DNA from: Spirosoma linguale DSM 74
GTDB lineage: Bacteria; Bacteroidota; Bacteroidia; Cytophagales; Spirosomataceae
NCBI GenBank assembly: GCA_000024525.1
Contig: CP001769.1
Location: 1,970,001-2,034,000, forward strand
Length of the DNA: 64,000 nucleotides
Reading direction: 5' to 3'
Every line of letters begins with the position of its first letter. Positions within the stretch are counted from its first letter, which is position 1. Positions 1 through 8,076 of this stretch are shown here, piece by piece. Position numbers and translations under genes: made by a program. Under the pieces are notes generated by a model. It was not told where the DNA came from, made no database searches, and saw only the letters and a list, made by a program, of their open reading frames with translations.

Positions 1-993
1 ACGGTTCAGAAACGAAACGGAGATCGGTCGTTCGTAGAAGCAGACCAGGTTGTCAGTATTTCGCCCAACCGCCCTGATAGGCCGCCGGGTTCGGGCATGA
101 CTTCCACAACGGTATTTGTGCTAAAGGATGGGACCCGGTTCTCCGGGAAATTCGTTCGGCGGGATAGTACGATGATCACCGTGCGAAAGAGCAATGGGCA
201 ACTAACTTATTTTGAACCAGAATTACTCGCCCGGGTCGACTCGTCCGGGTCTGATACGGAGGCCGTACTGCTTGCTAACCTGCCAGGGCGAACGTTCCAG
301 AACCGTTTTTCGCCCTGGCTGCTAACGGGTAATACGGCCTTTAATGCAGAAAAAGGTCGGGTTTATTACCGGAATACATTCCTGCTGCTTAACGAATTTC
401 AGTATGGGCTCACGCGTAACCTCAGCCTTGGTGCCAGTGTTAATCCATTCTTTTCGAGTTATTCGCCAAACAGTTTTAGCCCAAGGGAAACGGTGCTGGG
501 GGCAACGATCCGATTTTCCGGCAAATTGACATTTCCGATTGGCGAGCAGTTTCGGTTTGGTATTAACACAATCTACCAGCCACGTCAGAGAGGCTATTAC
601 TTTCAACTCGCTCAGCAACTGTTGCTCCAGGGACTTATGTCGTTTGGGGATAGCCACCGAAATGCTACGCTGGGATATGGACTGCATATTTTTCCGGATT
701 ATAGTTCATCAAATAAAATTCCGGTTATTACGGTGGGCGTCATGCACCAGATATCCCGTAACCTGACCTTTCTGAGCGACAATACCTTCTATTTGAATGC
801 CTATTATGGTAATTCCAGCGCTGAACTCTCGGCGGCTCTGCGTCTCAACCGGAAACGCCATGCCTTCGATCTGGGCGCACTGGCTGCGGTTAGGGCCAAT
901 TACATCTACTATGCAACCCTCCCGGCTCGAAATTGGACTAAAGTCTATTTCTCGCCTTATATTGGGTACAATTTGATTATCGGCCGTAACTAA
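1..993 (+). CDS. Partial hypothetical envelope protein, paralogue of the next gene
   Basis: The frame is open to the left edge, so the true start lies outside the window; the ATG at 97 is internal or at best alternative. The visible part holds a short beta-rich module with the motif VLKDGTRFSGKFVRRDS (from base 115), and residues before it (TVQKRNG...ADQVVSI) look like the end of another copy, so the module seems duplicated. A long beta-rich region ending SPYIGYNLIIGRN follows, resembling an outer-membrane-type barrel. The protein aligns by eye along its length with the next gene, 9 bp downstream, so the two are tandem paralogues and probably co-transcribed. Function is not recognised. Confidence 0.75.
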   Translation, partial: TVQKRNGDRSFVEADQVVSISPNRPDRPPGSGMTSTTVFVLKDGTRFSGKFVRRDSTMITVRKSNGQLTYFEPELLARVDSSGSDTEAVLLANLPGRTFQNRFSPWLLTGNTAFNAEKGRVYYRNTFLLLNEFQYGLTRNLSLGASVNPFFSSYSPNSFSPRETVLGATIRFSGKLTFPIGEQFRFGINTIYQPRQRGYYFQLAQQLLLQGLMSFGDSHRNATLGYGLHIFPDYSSSNKIPVITVGVMHQISRNLTFLSDNTFYLNAYYGNSSAELSAALRLNRKRHAFDLGALAAVRANYIYYATLPARNWTKVYFSPYIGYNLIIGRN

Positions 994-1002
994 TCGCATT
1001 TC

Positions 1003-1908
1003 ATGAAACAGATTTTCCTGCTTTTTCTGTTGCTGGTGCCCTATTTGGGTATCGCACAGGATGACTATTACCAACCTAAAAAACAACCGCAGCCCGCTAA
1101 ACGGACCTATTCAATTGTCCTGAAAGATGGGACGCAGCTACGGGGTGAACTCATCCGTCAGGATAGCGTCGAAGCCATCATTCGAACAGCAAACCTGGGC
1201 GAAGTTCGGTTAGCGTCTGACCAGATCGTACGGATTGAGCAGATTGGTGCGCAGGCCGAAGGAGAGGGGTATCCGAATATTTTTTCGCAAACGATGCGGT
1301 TAGCACCAACGGCTTTTTCGGCCGAGAAGAACCGGCTCTACTTTCGAAACTATTTCTTATACTTCAGTCAGTTTGAGTACGGGATCACGGAGAATTGGAG
1401 CGTAGGCACCACTTTCTTTACATTTTTGCCAACAGCTCTTTTCAGTTTGTCAACAAAAGTATCGATACCCGTTAGTAAACGGGTGCGACTCGGCATCAAT
1501 GCACAGTATGCAGGTTTACGGGACGGGGGACTTTTTAATGGCAACGGTAGCACGCTACTGGGTATTGGCTACGTTCAGGGGATGGTAACCACCGGCGACC
1601 GGCAGAATAATACAACCTTTGGGTTGGGCTGGGGCGTATCGAATGGTGAACTGTCCCGCAATGTGGTGGGTACCTTCGGGCTGGTTCGTAAGGTGAGCCC
1701 CAAACTCTCTTTCATCACCGAGAACTTTGTGCTGATCGGGCAGGGCAGTCTTGATTTTGCTGGTGTGCTGTCGGCCGGGATTCGCTTTGACCGCCGTCGC
1801 CATGCGTTCGACCTGGCGGCTTATGTTCCCCTGGCCATAGGCTCAGGCGTATCAACTTCAGTACTCTTTATTCCTTACGTTAGCTACCATATACGAATTG
1901 GCAGATAA
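1003..1908 (+). CDS. Hypothetical secreted beta-rich protein, tandem paralogue
   Basis: 301 residues with a clear signal peptide (MKQIFLLFLLLVPYLGIAQ). Residues about 35-80 carry one copy of the module seen in the upstream gene (VLKDGTQLRGELIRQDS, then an E-x-V-R-I-E type ending). The rest is beta-rich with alternating aromatic residues and ends in an aromatic strand (PYVSYHIRIGR), consistent with an outer-membrane barrel. Shared phrases with the upstream paralogue include FSAEKNRLYFRN against FNAEKGRVYYRN, and RRRHAFDLAA against RKRHAFDLGA. It follows 9 bp after the paralogue. The role is unknown; localisation to the envelope is inference. Confidence 0.75.
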   Translation: MKQIFLLFLLLVPYLGIAQDDYYQPKKQPQPAKRTYSIVLKDGTQLRGELIRQDSVEAIIRTANLGEVRLASDQIVRIEQIGAQAEGEGYPNIFSQTMRLAPTAFSAEKNRLYFRNYFLYFSQFEYGITENWSVGTTFFTFLPTALFSLSTKVSIPVSKRVRLGINAQYAGLRDGGLFNGNGSTLLGIGYVQGMVTTGDRQNNTTFGLGWGVSNGELSRNVVGTFGLVRKVSPKLSFITENFVLIGQGSLDFAGVLSAGIRFDRRRHAFDLAAYVPLAIGSGVSTSVLFIPYVSYHIRIGR

Positions 1909-1930
1909 TTTGTTCTAAGGGTATTATCTG
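1902..1930 (+). terminator. Weak hairpin at the end of the paralogue pair
   Basis: An 8-bp stem (CAGATAAT / ATTATCTG) with a 13-nt loop overlaps the stop codon at 1906-1908. It lacks a strong T-run, so terminator function is only possible. Confidence 0.3.
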
Positions 1931-1950
1931 ACGGTTATGCCGATTTACAC

Positions 1951-1958
1951 TATTTTCG
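1951..1958 (+). promoter_or_regulatory. Possible -7 box for the symporter operon
   Basis: TATTTTCG resembles the Bacteroidota -7 element TAnnTTTG with one mismatch. It lies 28 bases before the ATG of the 41-residue gene at 1987. No clear -33 TTTG is seen. Confidence 0.3.
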
Positions 1959-1986
1959 CCGTTATTGTCAAAGAAGACAGCCCTGT

Positions 1987-2112
1987 ATGCCCGAAAATCC
2001 TACCGACTTACCACCGTTTGCCCGCTCCTGGGCGCAACTCTATGCCATTGTGATTGGTAGTTTAGCTGCCGAGATCATCTTGTTTTACCTACTAATGCGC
2101 TGGCTGTCATGA
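1987..2112 (+). CDS. 41-residue single-pass membrane peptide coupled to the symporter
   Basis: This small gene encodes MPENPTDLPPFARSWAQLYA followed by a hydrophobic helix (residues about 20-38) ending in LLMRWLS. Its TGA at 2110-2112 overlaps the symporter ATG at 2109 in an ATGA arrangement, a strong sign of translational coupling. By position and shape it could be a small accessory subunit of the symporter, comparable in arrangement to DUF485 proteins before acetate permeases, although I do not recognise it as DUF485. Its function is inferred from coupling only. Confidence 0.7.
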   Translation: MPENPTDLPPFARSWAQLYAIVIGSLAAEIILFYLLMRWLS

Positions 2113-3809
2113 GCGTTCTTGACTGGAGTGTACTGGTATTGGCCTTAGCCGGCATTATTATTTACGGCCTTATCCGAAGTCGGGGCAGCCGGAGTATGGA
2201 CGACTACCTACTGGCGGGACAGTCGCTTCCGTGGTACCATGTGGGCTTGTCGGTGATGGCAACTCAGGCGAGTGCCGTTACGTTTTTATCTGCACCGGGA
2301 CAGGGGTTTTCGGACGGGATGCGCTTTGTGCAATTTTACTTTGGGTTACCCCTTGCCATGGTTGTGCTGTCGATTACGTTTGTGCCGATTTTTCATAAGC
2401 TCAAAATTTACACGGCTTACGAATACCTCGAATCCCGTTTCGACTCCCGGGTGCGAACCCTCACCGCCGGTTTGTTTCTGCTTCAGCGTGGCCTGTCTAC
2501 CGGCCTGTCGATTTATGCGCCTGCCATTATTCTGTCAACTATTCTGGGCTGGAATATTTACTGGACGAATCTGCTCATGGGCGGCATTGTGCTCGTATAT
2601 ACCGTAACGGGTGGTACCAAGGCCATTTCGTATACGCACCTTCAGCAAATGGCCGTTGTTACGTTTGCGATGGCGCTGGCCGGGTTTCTGACCGTTAAGA
2701 TGCTGCCCGAAGGCGTGGGCTTTGTCGATGCCCTGCACGTAGCGGGCGAAGCGGGGCGCATGAACCTGATCGACCTGAAGTTTGACCCCAACAGCCGCTA
2801 CAACCTCTGGTCGGGCCTGATCGGCGGCTTTTTTCTCCAGCTTTCGTACTTCGGCACCGACCAGTCGCAGGTGGGACGCTACCTGACGGGCGAATCCATT
2901 GGCCAAAGCCGTTTGGGTTTGTTGATGAATGGGTTGTTGAAAGTGCCCATGCAGTTTCTGATTCTGCTGGTGGGTGTGCTGGTGTTCGTCTTTTATCAGT
3001 ACAATCCGTCGCCCACGTTTTTCAACAAACAGGAAACCGACCGGCTGAAAGTGAGCCCGTACGCATCGGCCTACCAACTCGCCGAGATCAAGCACCAGAA
3101 CCTGACGACCCAACGGCAACGGGCGGTGCTCGACATGCAGGCGGCCCTTAAAACGGATAACGAGGCCGAACAGAATGCGGCAGGGAGTATTCTGCGTGAA
3201 ACGGACGAAGCCCTGAAGCAGGTAAAATCGGACGTGACCAAACTAATTCAGAAGAACAACCCATCGGCAGATGTCAACGATGTGAATTACGTTTTTCTGC
3301 GCTTTGTACTCGATTACCTGCCCCACGGGCTGATTGGGCTGCTCATTGCGGTGATTTTCAGCGCGTCGATGGGGAGCATTGCTTCGGCTTATAATTCGCT
3401 GGCGTCGACCACGGTGGTTGATATTTACAAACGGCTCATCAAAGACGACTCAGACGACGCCCATTACCTGAATGTATCCCGTTGGGCTACGGTAGGCTGG
3501 GGCGTCTTTTGTATTGTGGTCGCTCAGTTTGCCAACCGGCTGGGAAGTATGATTGAGGCCGTCAATATTTTGGGATCGCTGTTTTACGGCGTGATTCTGG
3601 GCGTTTTTGTGGTTGCCTTTTACGTCAAATCCATTGGCGGCCGGGCTACTTTTTGGTCGGCTATCATCTCCGAAGTCCTCGTTGTGATCAGTTGGTATCT
3701 GGATTTGACTGCTTTTCTGTGGTTAAACGTAATCGGCTGTTTACTGGTGGTTGGCATCGCCTGGATACTGCAAAAGGTTATGCCACGTCCTGTAGGAACA
3801 ACCCATTGA
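2109..3809 (+). CDS. Sodium:solute symporter (SSS family)
   Basis: 566 residues with about 13 hydrophobic segments, the usual layout of the SSS/SSF family (PF00474). The N-terminal half has the family phrases MDDYLLAGQSLPWYHVGLS and SAVTFLSAPGQGFSDG; near residue 240 comes SYFGTDQSQVGRYL, typical of the family core. Residues about 305-390 form a charged, helix-rich hydrophilic insertion before the last group of membrane segments. The protein imports a small organic solute with Na+; the substrate cannot be read from sequence. The gene is translationally coupled (ATGA) to the 41-residue membrane peptide upstream. Confidence 0.93.
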   Translation: MSVLDWSVLVLALAGIIIYGLIRSRGSRSMDDYLLAGQSLPWYHVGLSVMATQASAVTFLSAPGQGFSDGMRFVQFYFGLPLAMVVLSITFVPIFHKLKIYTAYEYLESRFDSRVRTLTAGLFLLQRGLSTGLSIYAPAIILSTILGWNIYWTNLLMGGIVLVYTVTGGTKAISYTHLQQMAVVTFAMALAGFLTVKMLPEGVGFVDALHVAGEAGRMNLIDLKFDPNSRYNLWSGLIGGFFLQLSYFGTDQSQVGRYLTGESIGQSRLGLLMNGLLKVPMQFLILLVGVLVFVFYQYNPSPTFFNKQETDRLKVSPYASAYQLAEIKHQNLTTQRQRAVLDMQAALKTDNEAEQNAAGSILRETDEALKQVKSDVTKLIQKNNPSADVNDVNYVFLRFVLDYLPHGLIGLLIAVIFSASMGSIASAYNSLASTTVVDIYKRLIKDDSDDAHYLNVSRWATVGWGVFCIVVAQFANRLGSMIEAVNILGSLFYGVILGVFVVAFYVKSIGGRATFWSAIISEVLVVISWYLDLTAFLWLNVIGCLLVVGIAWILQKVMPRPVGTTH

Positions 3810-3888
3810 CCGCAAGTCTGCTCGGGTAAGATTTAAAACAGTGTTCGGAGAAGTCTGGTTGTAGGTAAGGCACTGAACTTTATTTTCA

Positions 3889-4749
3889 ATGAACATCTTT
3901 AGCTTAACAGTTTTTAGTGGGGTTTTACTGACATTATCGGCTATGGGCCAAACGAAAAACTCCTCGCCTGCCGAATCCGCAAAATCCGTGACAGTCGGTC
4001 AGGGCGAAGTAGCTCGCTGGGCCGGAAATTGCCTTCGGTGCAGTTTCGAAAAACGGGCCTGGGATGCAGTCAATGGCACCTGCTATTATCCGGTAGATAT
4101 GGATATGGAGCCGGGGAAGTATACAATTTCCCGCCGGACCACGGGTGGAAAGCTGGAGTCGGCAACGCTTACGGTAACCGAAAACTCCTGTCAGCAGGAA
4201 GACATTAAGAACTTCCCCAAAAAGGAATTCGTAAATGTGTCGGCTAAGAATCAGGCCAGAGCGGCTAAGGAAGCTGCCATTGTCAATCCGCTGATCAGTT
4301 ACAAAGCAGCGGTTCGTCCGGCCGTATTCGATTTGCCCGTGGGCAAGCCCGCCAATCCGCTGCCCAAAGGCGAGGGTAACTTTGGCGCCTGCCGAACGTT
4401 TGACGGACAACCCCGCGATCGGCATACCGGACAGGACTACCCAGTTGCGGTAGGTAAGCCAGTGTTAAGTATCGGTAATGGCCGGGTGGTACTGGCCGCC
4501 AATCAGTTTTTTAGCGGTAATGCCGTTTACATTGATCACGGTAATGGATTAATCAGTGAGTATTTTCACTTGAAAAGTTATTCGGTCAAGCCAAACCAGA
4601 CCGTAACCAAAGGCCAAACTATTGGGTTGACTGGCGAAACAGGTCGGGTAACGGGGCCGCATCTGCACCTGGGCGTTCGCTGGCACGGGGCCTGTATCAA
4701 CCCTGGCTTCCTGCTGATTGATCCGTCAGATATGCCGGAAGTACAATAG
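3889..4749 (+). CDS. Exported M23 family metallopeptidase
   Basis: 286 residues with an N-terminal signal peptide (about 1-20). The C-terminal LytM/peptidase M23 domain spans about 165-275 and keeps the zinc ligands: H179 and D183 in RHTGQDY, and the HLH motif at 258-260 (GPHLHLG). The N-terminal half (30-150) has several cysteines and no known domain. M23 enzymes cleave peptide cross-links in peptidoglycan; with a full ligand set this one should be active, probably in wall remodelling. It stands alone and is closed by a strong terminator. Confidence 0.9.
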   Translation: MNIFSLTVFSGVLLTLSAMGQTKNSSPAESAKSVTVGQGEVARWAGNCLRCSFEKRAWDAVNGTCYYPVDMDMEPGKYTISRRTTGGKLESATLTVTENSCQQEDIKNFPKKEFVNVSAKNQARAAKEAAIVNPLISYKAAVRPAVFDLPVGKPANPLPKGEGNFGACRTFDGQPRDRHTGQDYPVAVGKPVLSIGNGRVVLAANQFFSGNAVYIDHGNGLISEYFHLKSYSVKPNQTVTKGQTIGLTGETGRVTGPHLHLGVRWHGACINPGFLLIDPSDMPEVQ

Positions 4750-4768
4750 ACGAAGTTGCATTTTATAC

Positions 4769-4803
4769 AAGTGCCTGTGAGTAATTTCACAGGCACTTTT
4801 TTA
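4769..4803 (+). terminator. Rho-independent terminator after the M23 peptidase
   Basis: A perfect 12-bp stem (AAGTGCCTGTGA / TCACAGGCACTT) with a 6-nt loop is followed by a T-run, 20 bases after the stop codon. Confidence 0.85.
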
Positions 4804-5064
4804 TGCACAACAGTAGGTAAATGGGTACCCTTTCTGATCGAAAACTGTGTGCGAATAAGAATGCTTCGTTATCTATAGTAGATGTATTTTGTTAGTAATC
4901 AATGTTATAGGGCCGTATTCTCATTATTTCATAAATGACTATTAGTTTGATAGAGTAGTGGGCTTTGCTATGTTCTACGGCCGGTATTATTGATGTCGCC
5001 AGTGCGCATTACTGAATCAGGGCAGTAGACATGGCTATCAGTTCCACAAATTCAAACAAACGTT
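4804..5064. other. Intergenic region without a recognised gene
   Basis: About 260 AT-rich bases between the M23 terminator and the CBM3-like gene. It presumably holds the promoter of that gene, but no clean TAnnTTTG box was found, and I see no RNA gene or repeat. Confidence 0.4.
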
Positions 5065-7041
5065 ATGTCATCATTTTTACGCTCACTGAGCCTCGCATGG
5101 CTCTGGCTTACGGCCGTCTTCCTGTTGCACGGAGCTATCGCGCAACCTGTCCAGCAAGGTGACCCAACACCGCAAATCACCGTCACGCCTTCATCACTGA
5201 CCATTCTGAATTACAGTGAGTATGAAGGTCAGTTTCCGGCCAGTTACACTGTTTCGGCCAGCGGGTTAACAAATGATCTGGTCATTACTGCTCCGCCTTA
5301 CTTCCTGCTCAGCGCCCGGGGAAATACAGGGCCGAGCCTTTCCCTGCCGATTGTCAATGGGGAAGTATCACCAACACAGGTTTCGGTAATACTGCTCGCG
5401 TCGTCACCCGGTACGTTTACCGGTGTCGTTACCAATGTCAGTGGCTCCGCAACAGCGACTGTGGCGGTGAGTGGAACCGCCATTTCGGAGTCGGTGAGTG
5501 TAAGCCCCAGTACTCTGAATTCGTTTACGACAACGGCCGGGCAGCCTTCAGCTGTTCAATCCTATACCGTTACCAGTCGTGGAGGTCTGTCTGTTGTTGT
5601 CAATGCTCCAGCCGGATTCGAGATTCGTACGGGCAGCGCAGCGTTTGGCTCATCGCTGGTGATTGGCCCGAGTTTGTCGTATAAGAATACACAGGTCGAT
5701 GTACGCTTGGTTGGAACAACGCCCGGAACTGTTTCGGGGGTTATAGCCAATGATACCTACTACCACTCGGCTCACCTTACGTATCCGGTAGCAGTGAGTG
5801 GCGTGGTTACACCGGTTACTGCATCTGCTTCACTGAGCGTGCTGCACCGCGATGCTGATTATGGCAATCGAACGGATCAGCTTATCCGACCTTACCTTGA
5901 GCTTGGTAATGAAGGCACTACGGCCATTCCGTATAGCCAGATTACCCTGCGGTATTGGTTTACCTCCGAGGGGGGCTCACCACCTACCGATTTGCAGGTG
6001 TACTACGCACAGATGGGAACCCGTTACGTCAGGATGAAGTATGTGCCGCTTGCAGAGCCGCGCCAGGGGGCATTCGGTTATGTTGAGTACAGTTTCGACG
6101 CATCGGCGGGGAGCTTAGCCGCCGGGAGTCGGTCGGGTCCGATTGAGAACGGTATCCTGAAGCAGGATCGGTCAGCCTTCAACGAGTCTGACGATTATTC
6201 GTATGCTACTCCAACTACGTTTACGCGTAATACGCATGTAACGGCCTACCTGAATGGGCGGCTTATCTGGGGGGAAGAACCCGCCCCTGCACTGGTATTG
6301 CGGCAGGTTAAGGTTTATTCGGCCGCAAAAAACAGTGATATCACCAGCAGTATCAGTACCGTTCTTGAGGTGCGTAATACAGGGAATGTGGCAATTCCTT
6401 TGCAGGATTTGACGGTACGCTATTGGTTTACGTCCGAAACGAGCCAGCTGCTCAATAGCTATATTGATTATGCACAAATAGGTGCTCAGACCATTAAGCA
6501 CAACGTTGTTCGACTGGCACAGCCAGTGTCGGGTGCCGATAGCTACCTTGAACTGAGCTTTTCGGCTGGAGCCGCTGGCCTGGCACCGCTGAGTAGTACA
6601 GGGCAAATTCTGTTTCGGCTGGTAAAGCCTGACTTCTCGTTGCTGAACCAGGTAAATGATTATTCTCACGGTCCTGTAAACCTGACCGAAAACCCCCACA
6701 TAACCGTCTATCTACAGGGAAATCTGATTTATGGTACCGAGCCGCCGGGTGGCATGGGACGTATGGGTGTACCGGATGAAAACAAGTTATTACAGGTCAC
6801 GCTATTGGGCAATCCGGTACAGAATGAACAGTTGATTCTGGAAGCGCGTGGTGCCCAGGGTCTTCCTTTGGTTCTGCAACTGGTTGACCGTCAGGGCGTA
6901 CAGGTATTCGGGAAGGAGGTAAGCGAGGCCGCCGACGTGGAGCGGCAGCAGCTGGAAATGAGTCGGCAACCGGCGGGGGTATACCTATTACGCATACGTA
7001 CACCGAATCAGGAGCGGGTACTTAAAGTAATCAAGCCATAA
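5065..7041 (+). CDS. Secreted protein with two CBM3-like domains and T9SS type A sorting domain
   Basis: 658 residues. A signal peptide (1-26) is followed by two Ig-like repeats of about 100 residues (about 32-140 and 143-250), both with the pattern V(T/S)PS(S/T)L. Two family 3 carbohydrate-binding modules follow (about 252-402 and 404-557), each with the phrases (L/V)RYWFTSE and (V/Y)YAQ(M/I)G and an ending of the form H(V/I)T(A/V)YL.G.LI(W/Y)G.EP. The last 80 residues (about 575-658) form a T9SS type A sorting domain ending VYLLRIRTPNQERVLKVIKP. No catalytic domain is present, so it probably binds polysaccharide at the cell surface or works beside separate hydrolases. A long bidirectional hairpin closes the gene. 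Confidence 0.88.
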   Translation: MSSFLRSLSLAWLWLTAVFLLHGAIAQPVQQGDPTPQITVTPSSLTILNYSEYEGQFPASYTVSASGLTNDLVITAPPYFLLSARGNTGPSLSLPIVNGEVSPTQVSVILLASSPGTFTGVVTNVSGSATATVAVSGTAISESVSVSPSTLNSFTTTAGQPSAVQSYTVTSRGGLSVVVNAPAGFEIRTGSAAFGSSLVIGPSLSYKNTQVDVRLVGTTPGTVSGVIANDTYYHSAHLTYPVAVSGVVTPVTASASLSVLHRDADYGNRTDQLIRPYLELGNEGTTAIPYSQITLRYWFTSEGGSPPTDLQVYYAQMGTRYVRMKYVPLAEPRQGAFGYVEYSFDASAGSLAAGSRSGPIENGILKQDRSAFNESDDYSYATPTTFTRNTHVTAYLNGRLIWGEEPAPALVLRQVKVYSAAKNSDITSSISTVLEVRNTGNVAIPLQDLTVRYWFTSETSQLLNSYIDYAQIGAQTIKHNVVRLAQPVSGADSYLELSFSAGAAGLAPLSSTGQILFRLVKPDFSLLNQVNDYSHGPVNLTENPHITVYLQGNLIYGTEPPGGMGRMGVPDENKLLQVTLLGNPVQNEQLILEARGAQGLPLVLQLVDRQGVQVFGKEVSEAADVERQQLEMSRQPAGVYLLRIRTPNQERVLKVIKP

Positions 7042-7051
7042 ACTGCTTTGT

Positions 7052-7111
7052 GTAACAGCATAAGGCCCGCTCATTTGGCAGCGTACCAAAGAGCGGGCCT
7101 TATGCTGTTAC
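7052..7111. terminator. Bidirectional terminator, 21-bp perfect stem
   Basis: Arms 7052-7072 and 7091-7111 are perfect complements, with a further 5-bp inner stem (TTTGG / CCAAA). It lies between the convergent CBM3-like gene and the rhodopsin gene and ends just short of the rhodopsin stop codon. Confidence 0.85.
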
Positions 7112-7115
7112 TTGC

Positions 7116-7868
7116 TTAGGCGTTAACAGCCGTCATAACTTTAACCGATTCTCGTTTGGTCGATGCTACGGCTGCACCGTAGACTACCAGACCAAAGCCA
7201 ATTTTGTTAACGGCGTCGCCGATGTTGTAAATCAGGTCCAGATTAAGGCCCATATTGCCCAGCAGGCCACCTGGCATTGTCATGTAGCCGATTGGGTAAA
7301 TACCCCAGCCAATCAGAACGAAGTTACGCAGCAGCCGGACCGCCTTGGATACCTCCGGGTTTGGCGACTGATCGGCCACCTGTTTTACACTGCCAAGTGT
7401 TGCTTCATACACGATACCGATGTAACCGAGGGTCGAGACAGCTCCCCATAGCACAGTCCGGGCTGGGTCGATTGACTCACCAATGTAGCCGGTTACCAGC
7501 ATGAAGACAGAGTAACCAACCAACCGCCAAAGCGTAGAGGTTTTCCCTCCGTAGGGCTTGATCAGCAAATAAAACTCAACACACATCAGCGGTACGGTAA
7601 GCGTCCAGTCGATGTAGCGAAATTCGGTAGGTGATGTCTTGGTTTCAAGCCATACGCCCCGCATGTAGAAGTAGTGTACCGCAGCAATCATGGTGATCAA
7701 TCCGGAGATAAGTAGCGATGTGCGCCACTTACCATCCACCTCGCTCCGTTCCATAAAGAAGAATACCGAAGCCGCAAACATGGACATGTAGCCCGTAAAA
7801 AACGTAAATCCGATTACGTCACCTGGCTGAAGAACCTCCAGCAGAATAGAAGAGAGTTGATTAAGCAT
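7116..7868 (-). CDS. Light-driven proton pump, proteorhodopsin/xanthorhodopsin-like
   Basis: Seven-helix microbial rhodopsin of 250 residues, starting at the ATG whose first base is 7868 (MLNQLSS); the longer frame from 7934 adds an unlikely cysteine-rich leader. The retinal lysine is K222 (AVNKIGFG). Helix C reads RYIDWTLTVPLMCVEF, giving proton acceptor D87, T91 and donor E98, the DTE triad of outward proton pumps. H65 (AAVHYFYMRG) partners the acceptor. The tuning site (proteorhodopsin 105) is M95, predicting green absorption. Helix E reads LWGAVSTLG, with G142 at the position of the carotenoid-binding fenestration glycine of xanthorhodopsins. Retinal comes from the Blh gene just upstream on the same strand, though a terminator lies between them. 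Confidence 0.95.
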   Translation of the reverse strand: MLNQLSSILLEVLQPGDVIGFTFFTGYMSMFAASVFFFMERSEVDGKWRTSLLISGLITMIAAVHYFYMRGVWLETKTSPTEFRYIDWTLTVPLMCVEFYLLIKPYGGKTSTLWRLVGYSVFMLVTGYIGESIDPARTVLWGAVSTLGYIGIVYEATLGSVKQVADQSPNPEVSKAVRLLRNFVLIGWGIYPIGYMTMPGGLLGNMGLNLDLIYNIGDAVNKIGFGLVVYGAAVASTKRESVKVMTAVNA

Positions 7869-7931
7869 AGCAGTATATGGTGAATGATGAAATGGACATG
7901 TACAATTAAAACCTAGAATTGTACAACGGCT

Positions 7932-7939
7932 CAAATGTA
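7932..7939 (-). promoter_or_regulatory. -7 box of the rhodopsin promoter
   Basis: On the minus strand this reads TACATTTG, an exact match to the Bacteroidota -7 consensus TAnnTTTG, 63 bases before the rhodopsin ATG. The -33 element is not clear. Together with the terminator behind blh it suggests the rhodopsin has its own promoter. Confidence 0.5.
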
Positions 7940-7995
7940 TTTTGTTTAACGTTTATAAAAAAGAATTAAACAAAATATTTTTTTTATTAAAAGTG

Positions 7996-8030
7996 AAAAA
8001 GCCCTTCTGTGGCTTACAGAGGGCTTTTTG
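7996..8030 (-). terminator. Terminator between blh and the rhodopsin gene
   Basis: A GC-rich stem (AAAAAGCCC.TCTGT / ACAGA.GGGCTTTTT) with one bulged base lies after the blh stop and before the rhodopsin promoter. On the minus strand the stem is followed by a T-rich tract. Confidence 0.75.
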
Positions 8031-8076
8031 TATCAGGCAAATAATTTCGCTGTTGCAATAAATTATTGTGAAAGAG

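Noticed and set aside
7869..7934. Longer rhodopsin start adding 22 residues
   Set aside because: The extra residues are Cys/His-rich and run into the promoter box at 7932-7939; the start at 7868 fits the family.
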